A DNA stretch of 64,000 bases. Origin: Micromonospora sp. WMMD1128 (lineage in GTDB: Bacteria > Actinomycetota > Actinomycetes > Mycobacteriales > Micromonosporaceae). A program made the translations under genes and the position numbers. This document shows, piece by piece, positions 60,304 through 64,000 of the stretch. The notes beneath the pieces are model-generated. The model was given only the letters and a program-made list of their open reading frames with translations, was not told the origin of the DNA and did not search any database. The stretch is taken from positions 4,118,001 to 4,182,000 of the forward strand of contig NZ_CP114902.1 in NCBI RefSeq assembly GCF_027497235.1, in the 5' to 3' direction. Within the stretch, counting starts at the first letter, position 1. Every line of letters starts with the position of its first letter.

Positions 60304-61331
60304 GACCCCAGACCGATCGGCGCCGAGTCGGCTCGCTCGCCGGTCATCTGTGCGCGCAGGTACGGCCCCGGCGGCCCGGCTACGTGGCCGGGCGCTTCCG
60401 CCGAGTGGCACACCACCCGGTCCCGCACCGAGTACGTCGGACGGGCCCGGACCTCGACGAGGATGCGGGCGAGGTATTCCCCGAGCACCCCGAGGATGAG
60501 GAACAGGCCGGTGAGGCCGCCGGACACCAGGATCGCCAGGGTGGTCCAGCCCTGGATGAGGTCGGACTTGACGAGGAACACCGTGACCGCGTAGATGATC
60601 CCGGCGATCGACAGCGCCCCGAACCCCAGCGACAGCCGGTGGGCCAGGCGCAGCCCGAACCCGGAGAACGACAGCAGGACGTCGAAGGCGAGGCTTGTCG
60701 TCTCCCGGTCCAGGCGGCGCGGCCGGACCGCCGGGTCCACCACGGTCGGGGTGTAACGGAGATGTTCGTGCCGGTGCCCGAGGACCGCGTACAGGGCCTT
60801 GCGGTAGCGGACCTTCTCCCGCATGGCGAGCATCGCGGTCAACGTACGCCGGGAGGTCAGGCGCAGCCGTTCGGTGCGCAACGGGGTGTCCAGGTCGCTG
60901 TAGCGGTTGACCAGGCGGTAGAAGATCCGGCTGCGCAGCGACCCCTCGTCCCCGCTGGCGGTGACGATGTCGCAGCCGCGGGTCGTGGCGACTTCGTGCA
61001 TCAGCGCGAGGGTGTCCAGCGGGAAGTCCGTGACCGGGCTCTCCACCTCGTAGACCCAGTCCCCCATCGCCTGGTCGAGCCCGGCCTTGATCCCGGCCTC
61101 CACGCCGTGGCGGCGGGCCAGCCGGATCACCACCGCGTTCAGCCGGTGCCGGGTGGCGCAGGCCGTCACCACCGGGGTCGGGTCGTCGAGCGAGTTGTCG
61201 TCGACCACCACCAGCTCGTGCAGCTCGAAGTGCGCGGCCAGCCACGGCCCCACCCGGTCCAGGAACGCCTCGAGGGCCGGCGCCTCGTCGCGGCAGTACA
61301 GCACCACGCTGACAAAGGACTTGTGTCTCAC
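60300..61331 (-). CDS. GT2 glycosyltransferase, polyprenyl-phosphate sugar synthase-like (GtrB-like)
   Basis: 343 residues from a GTG overlapping the upstream FAD-oxidoreductase stop (GTGA). GT-A start SFVSVVLYCRDEAPALEAFL and VVVDDNSLDDPT are intact, and two C-terminal helices (LGFGALSIAGIIYAVTVFLV, LAILVSGGLTGLFLILGVLG) match GtrB-type enzymes. However, where relatives have D-A-D-L-Q-D-P-P, this protein reads E-S-P-V-T-D-F-P (residues ~97-104), so the usual metal-binding DXD is lost. It is either a divergent enzyme or has changed function. Confidence 0.83.
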   Translation of the reverse strand: MRHKSFVSVVLYCRDEAPALEAFLDRVGPWLAAHFELHELVVVDDNSLDDPTPVVTACATRHRLNAVVIRLARRHGVEAGIKAGLDQAMGDWVYEVESPVTDFPLDTLALMHEVATTRGCDIVTASGDEGSLRSRIFYRLVNRYSDLDTPLRTERLRLTSRRTLTAMLAMREKVRYRKALYAVLGHRHEHLRYTPTVVDPAVRPRRLDRETTSLAFDVLLSFSGFGLRLAHRLSLGFGALSIAGIIYAVTVFLVKSDLIQGWTTLAILVSGGLTGLFLILGVLGEYLARILVEVRARPTYSVRDRVVCHSAEAPGHVAGPPGPYLRAQMTGERADSAPIGLGS

Positions 61332-62455
61332 AGAGCATCATCCAGGTCGTAGATCGTGTTCACCTTGCCGCCGAACAACGTGACGAACGACGGTCGCTCG
61401 CGCTCGACCCGGATGAGCGTCGGGCGGGAGTCGTCGACCTCCGCCGCGCGCAGCACGGCCCGGACCGCGAACATGCTCTCCATGTGCCGCAGCCCGTCCG
61501 CGGTCGGCAGGAACCGCCGGGTCAGCGCCTGCATGTACGGATAACTGCTGACCGGGCGCGCGGGACACGTGCCGCAGTTGGCCAGCGCGGTCGGCAGGCA
61601 ACCCGGTACCCGGCTCTGGCAGGCGAAGGTGGGCACCCCGTCGGCGCTGGTCAGGCGCGGTGAGTAGGCCACCGCGTACAGGCTGTGCCACGGGCTGAGC
61701 CCGAACGGCATGAGCGAGAAGAACGGCCCGTCCATCACGGTGATCGCCACGTCCCGGTGCGCCGGCGCGTCGAGCAGGACCATCTCGCACAGCTCGTACT
61801 TGAGCGGCACCGGGGTCAGGCCGAATGCGGCGAGCAGGGCGTTGGTGCCGGCGTATGTCGCGTTGACCACGCGGCCGGTGGTGATCCGGGTGCCCGACCG
61901 CAGCGTCACCTGCCACTCCGCGCCGTCGCTGCCCGCCTCCGCCACGGTGTCGCCGAGGAACCAGCGGAGCCGGTCCGCGTAGGCCTCCAGTCGGCCCAGC
62001 AGCGCCGTGCGCAACGCTGGCGCGTCGAAGCTGAACTCGTCGGTCTCGTACGCCGCCTCGACGCTGCCGTCGAGGAAGAACTCTCCCGGGTCGATCCGCT
62101 TCGCCGGCACCCCCACGGTGGCGCAGAACTTCTCGAAGTGGGCGGCGTCCACGAAGGAGCCTTCCGCCGCTACCGCGTACAGCGAGCGGAAGTGATGGTT
62201 GACGGCGGTGGGGAAGTCGCGGAGGAAACGCTCGTAGTAGCCGGCCGAGCGGAGTGCCGTGTAGACGCTACGCGGGTAGTGGTAGCCGTTGTGTCCGCGG
62301 GCCTGGTTGACGAGGCTGGCTCGCACCAGTGGGCGCCGGTCCACGTCGACCACCGCGACGGACAGCCCCTGGAGGAGCAGCCGCCGGGCCGCCCACAGGC
62401 CGAAGACGCCGGCGCCGAAGACCACCGCATCAATGGGAATCCGTCCCTTTGTCAC
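61328..62455 (-). CDS. FAD-dependent oxidoreductase (DAO/glycine-oxidase fold)
   Basis: 375 residues. FAD motif VVFGAGVFGLWAARRLLLQG near residue 11, then VVDVDRRP and LVNQARGHNGYHYPRS; the second FAD contact is VVNATYAGTNALLAAFG. The middle contains a cysteine pair (ANCGTCPARPVS) that could bind a metal or form a disulfide. First gene of the leftward unit FAD oxidoreductase - GT2 - GT-C with 4-bp overlaps. The substrate is not evident; oxidation of a sugar or amine within the same glycan pathway is a reasonable guess. Confidence 0.83.
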   Translation of the reverse strand: MTKGRIPIDAVVFGAGVFGLWAARRLLLQGLSVAVVDVDRRPLVRASLVNQARGHNGYHYPRSVYTALRSAGYYERFLRDFPTAVNHHFRSLYAVAAEGSFVDAAHFEKFCATVGVPAKRIDPGEFFLDGSVEAAYETDEFSFDAPALRTALLGRLEAYADRLRWFLGDTVAEAGSDGAEWQVTLRSGTRITTGRVVNATYAGTNALLAAFGLTPVPLKYELCEMVLLDAPAHRDVAITVMDGPFFSLMPFGLSPWHSLYAVAYSPRLTSADGVPTFACQSRVPGCLPTALANCGTCPARPVSSYPYMQALTRRFLPTADGLRHMESMFAVRAVLRAAEVDDSRPTLIRVERERPSFVTLFGGKVNTIYDLDDAL

Positions 62456-62511
62456 GCGCAGACGCTAACATCTCGCTTGACCTATTTAAGTGATTTGATA
62501 CGAGGTGAGGG
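62456..62511. promoter_or_regulatory. Short AT-rich divergent region
   Basis: 56 bp between divergent genes, AT-rich for this genome (tgacctatttaagtgatttgatacg). TTGACC (62477-62482) resembles a -35 element for the rightward gene, but a -10 at 62499 would leave no leader for the visible ribosome site GAGGTGAGGG, so the promoter cannot be placed reliably. Confidence 0.3.
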
Positions 62512-63279
62512 ATGCTCACAGGTTTGGTGGGCTGTACCGGTTTCGTCGGCGAGAACCTCGCCCGGCAACGCGCCTACGACCTCCAGGTCCGTCGCGCCAC
62601 CGTCGGCGCGATCGACGGGCGACGGTTCGACCGGTTGGTGATCAGCGCGGCGCCGGGCCTGAAGTGGCGGGCGAACGCCGAACCGGACGCCGACGCGCTC
62701 GCCGTGGACACGCTGATCGACCACCTGCGCACCACCACGGCGGACGAGGCGGTGCTCATCTCCACCGTGGACGTCTACCCCGACCCCCGGGGGGTGGACG
62801 AGGCCACTCCGGTCGAGCCGGCCGACCACCCGCAGGCGTACGGCCGCAACCGGCTGCGGCTGGAGCGGTTCGTGCAGAAGCACTACCCGCGCAGCATGGT
62901 GCTCCGACTGCCTTCCCTGTACGGCCCCGGCCTGCGGAAGAACCTCATCTACGACCTGGTCAACGGGCGGACCGAGGAGTTCTGCCACCGGGCGTCGACA
63001 TTCCAGTTCTACGACCTCCAACGGCTGACCGCCGACCTGGACCGCGCCCACGCCGCCGCGTTGCCGGTGCTCAACCTGGCCACCGCGCCGCTCGCCGCCG
63101 ACACCGTGGCCCGGGAGGTCTTCGGACGTGCGCTGAGCTGTGACACGGTGCCCCGAATCGACTACGACATGCACACCCGGCACGCCGAGGTCTTCGCCGC
63201 CGACGGGCCGTACGTCTGCCGCCGGGACGAGGTGCTCGCCGGGCTGCGGGCGTTCGCCGGAGCGCGGGTGCCGGCATGA
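62512..63279 (+). CDS. NAD(P)-dependent sugar reductase/epimerase (extended SDR, short)
   Basis: 255 residues with GAGGTGAGGG just before the ATG. N-terminal VGCTGFVGENLA cofactor motif, ISTVDVYPDPRG, YGRNRLRLERFV (Tyr-x3-Arg/Lys region; here YGRNR, so the usual lysine appears as Arg) and LRLPSLYGPGLRKNL. Shorter than standard epimerases (~310). Its stop overlaps the start of the next gene (ATGA). Likely acts on a nucleotide or free sugar in the same pathway as the divergent glycosyltransferases. Confidence 0.8.
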   Translation: MLTGLVGCTGFVGENLARQRAYDLQVRRATVGAIDGRRFDRLVISAAPGLKWRANAEPDADALAVDTLIDHLRTTTADEAVLISTVDVYPDPRGVDEATPVEPADHPQAYGRNRLRLERFVQKHYPRSMVLRLPSLYGPGLRKNLIYDLVNGRTEEFCHRASTFQFYDLQRLTADLDRAHAAALPVLNLATAPLAADTVAREVFGRALSCDTVPRIDYDMHTRHAEVFAADGPYVCRRDEVLAGLRAFAGARVPA

Positions 63280-64000
63280 GAGTGGCGTTCAGCAACATCG
63301 CCTGGGAGCCGGAGGACGACGAGAAGGTCGCCGACGTGCTGCGGCGCACCGGGGTCGAGGGCATCGAGGTGGCGCCCACGAAGGTCTGGGCGGACCCGGC
63401 CGCCGTCTCCCCCGTCCAGGCCCGCGACTACGCCCGCTCATGGGCTCGCGCCGGCCTGCCGGTGGTCGCCGCCCAGTCGCTGCTCTACGGGCGGCCCGAC
63501 CTCACCCTGTTCGGGCCGGAACGGGAGGAGTTCGTGTCGTACCTGGGCCGGGTGGTCGACCTGTGCGCCGCGATGGGCGCCACCGCCCTGGTCTTCGGCA
63601 GCCCTCGCAACCGCCGTCGCGACGGCCTGCCGGTGGAGGCGGCCGACCGGATCGCCGTCGACGTCTTCGACCGACTCGCGCGCCGGGCGGTCGCGGCCGG
63701 GACGACCATCTGCCTGGAGGCCAACCCGGCGGTGTACGACACCGACTACCTGGTGCGGGCGGCGGAAGCCGCGGCTCTTGTGGCCGCCGTGGACTCACCC
63801 GGCCTGCGGCTGCACCTGGACAGCGCCTGCATGGCCCTGGCCGGGGACGACCCGACGGCGTGCGTGAACCGGTTCGCCCCGCTGCTGCGGCACACCCACC
63901 TCAGCGAGCCTCACCTGCGGCCGGTGGGCGACCCGGATCCACGTCACCGCGACTTCGCGGCCGCCCTGCGCGGCGTGGGCTACGACCGGCACCTCAGCGT
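63276..64000 (+). CDS. TIM-barrel sugar phosphate isomerase/epimerase (partial, runs off window)
   Basis: Starts at the ATG overlapping the previous stop and stays open to the last base, so only the first ~241 residues are seen. Xylose-isomerase-like features: MRVAFSNIAWEPEDDEKVAD, GIEVAPTKVW (Glu in strand 2), ALVFGSPRNRR, TICLEANPAVYDTDYL (metal-ligand Glu) and LRLHLDSACMAL followed by HTHLSEPH (metal-ligand Asp and His). Such enzymes epimerise or isomerise ketose-type sugars. Coupled with the SDR upstream, it likely supplies an unusual sugar to the surface-glycan genes on the other strand. Confidence 0.82.
   Translation, partial: MRVAFSNIAWEPEDDEKVADVLRRTGVEGIEVAPTKVWADPAAVSPVQARDYARSWARAGLPVVAAQSLLYGRPDLTLFGPEREEFVSYLGRVVDLCAAMGATALVFGSPRNRRRDGLPVEAADRIAVDVFDRLARRAVAAGTTICLEANPAVYDTDYLVRAAEAAALVAAVDSPGLRLHLDSACMALAGDDPTACVNRFAPLLRHTHLSEPHLRPVGDPDPRHRDFAAALRGVGYDRHLS

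Overview
This is a very GC-rich (visibly about 70% or more) bacterial chromosome segment with densely packed genes, frequent GTG starts and many 4-bp start/stop overlaps (ATGA/GTGA). Gene content points to an actinomycete, most likely a Micromonospora or close relative (family Micromonosporaceae): an sdhCAB operon with a one-piece cytochrome b subunit, the actinobacterial GlgC/GlgM/GlgE/GlgB alpha-glucan genes, a VapBC45-like toxin-antitoxin pair, and dispersed hairpin repeats. The genus assignment is inference from overall character, not from a marker gene.

Layout. 1-8.4 kb: HrpA-type RNA helicase, a LysR regulator, and the divergently transcribed succinate dehydrogenase operon sdhC-sdhA-sdhB. 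8.4-9.25 kb: about 860 bp without a gene, holding a terminator, GC-rich tandem repeats and a 378-bp element with terminal inverted repeats that looks like a non-autonomous transposon. 9.25-12.7 kb: zinc alcohol dehydrogenase, short-chain dehydrogenase, metallo-beta-lactamase-fold hydrolase. 12.7-14.3 kb: coupled PIG-L deacetylase and formyltransferase. 14.4-15.9 kb: dGTPase-like HD protein. 15.9-17.0 kb: a complete IS5-family insertion sequence sitting exactly at the stop codon of a nucleotide-sugar dehydrogenase gene. 18.4-22.2 kb: Tex RNA-binding protein, a small unknown protein and a GNAT acetyltransferase.

22.3-39.5 kb is a polysaccharide biosynthesis locus. A four-gene operon (fnlA-fnlB-glycosyltransferase-fnlC type) should make and transfer UDP-N-acetyl-L-fucosamine. 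A divergent operon carries a DegT/StrS aminotransferase, a FemAB/GNAT-like protein, a PglC/WcaJ-type initiating phosphosugar transferase, a second PLP-fold protein and a Wzy-like polymerase candidate. Three more glycosyltransferases, a UDP-sugar epimerase, a hexapeptide acyltransferase and a Wzx-type flippase follow. Together these suffice for an undecaprenyl-linked, Wzx/Wzy-type cell-surface or exopolysaccharide; no chain-length regulator or tyrosine kinase is present in the window.

39.6-53.7 kb holds the storage-glucan genes pgm, glgC, glgM/glgA, glgE and glgB, interrupted by an accessory stretch (43.9-49.4 kb) with a Uma2 nuclease-fold protein, a methyltransferase remnant, an XRE regulator coupled to a 52-residue membrane protein, a mini-GntR regulator, a VapBC45-like TA pair and a Tat-exported FAD oxidoreductase. 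53.7-55.1 kb has two small membrane proteins and a second copy of a 50-bp hairpin repeat. 55.1-64 kb has an App1-type phosphatase, YaaA, and a second glycan-type cluster: two polytopic GT-C-like proteins, a polyprenyl-phosphate-sugar-synthase-like GT2, an FAD oxidoreductase, an NAD-dependent epimerase and a TIM-barrel sugar isomerase that runs off the end of the window.
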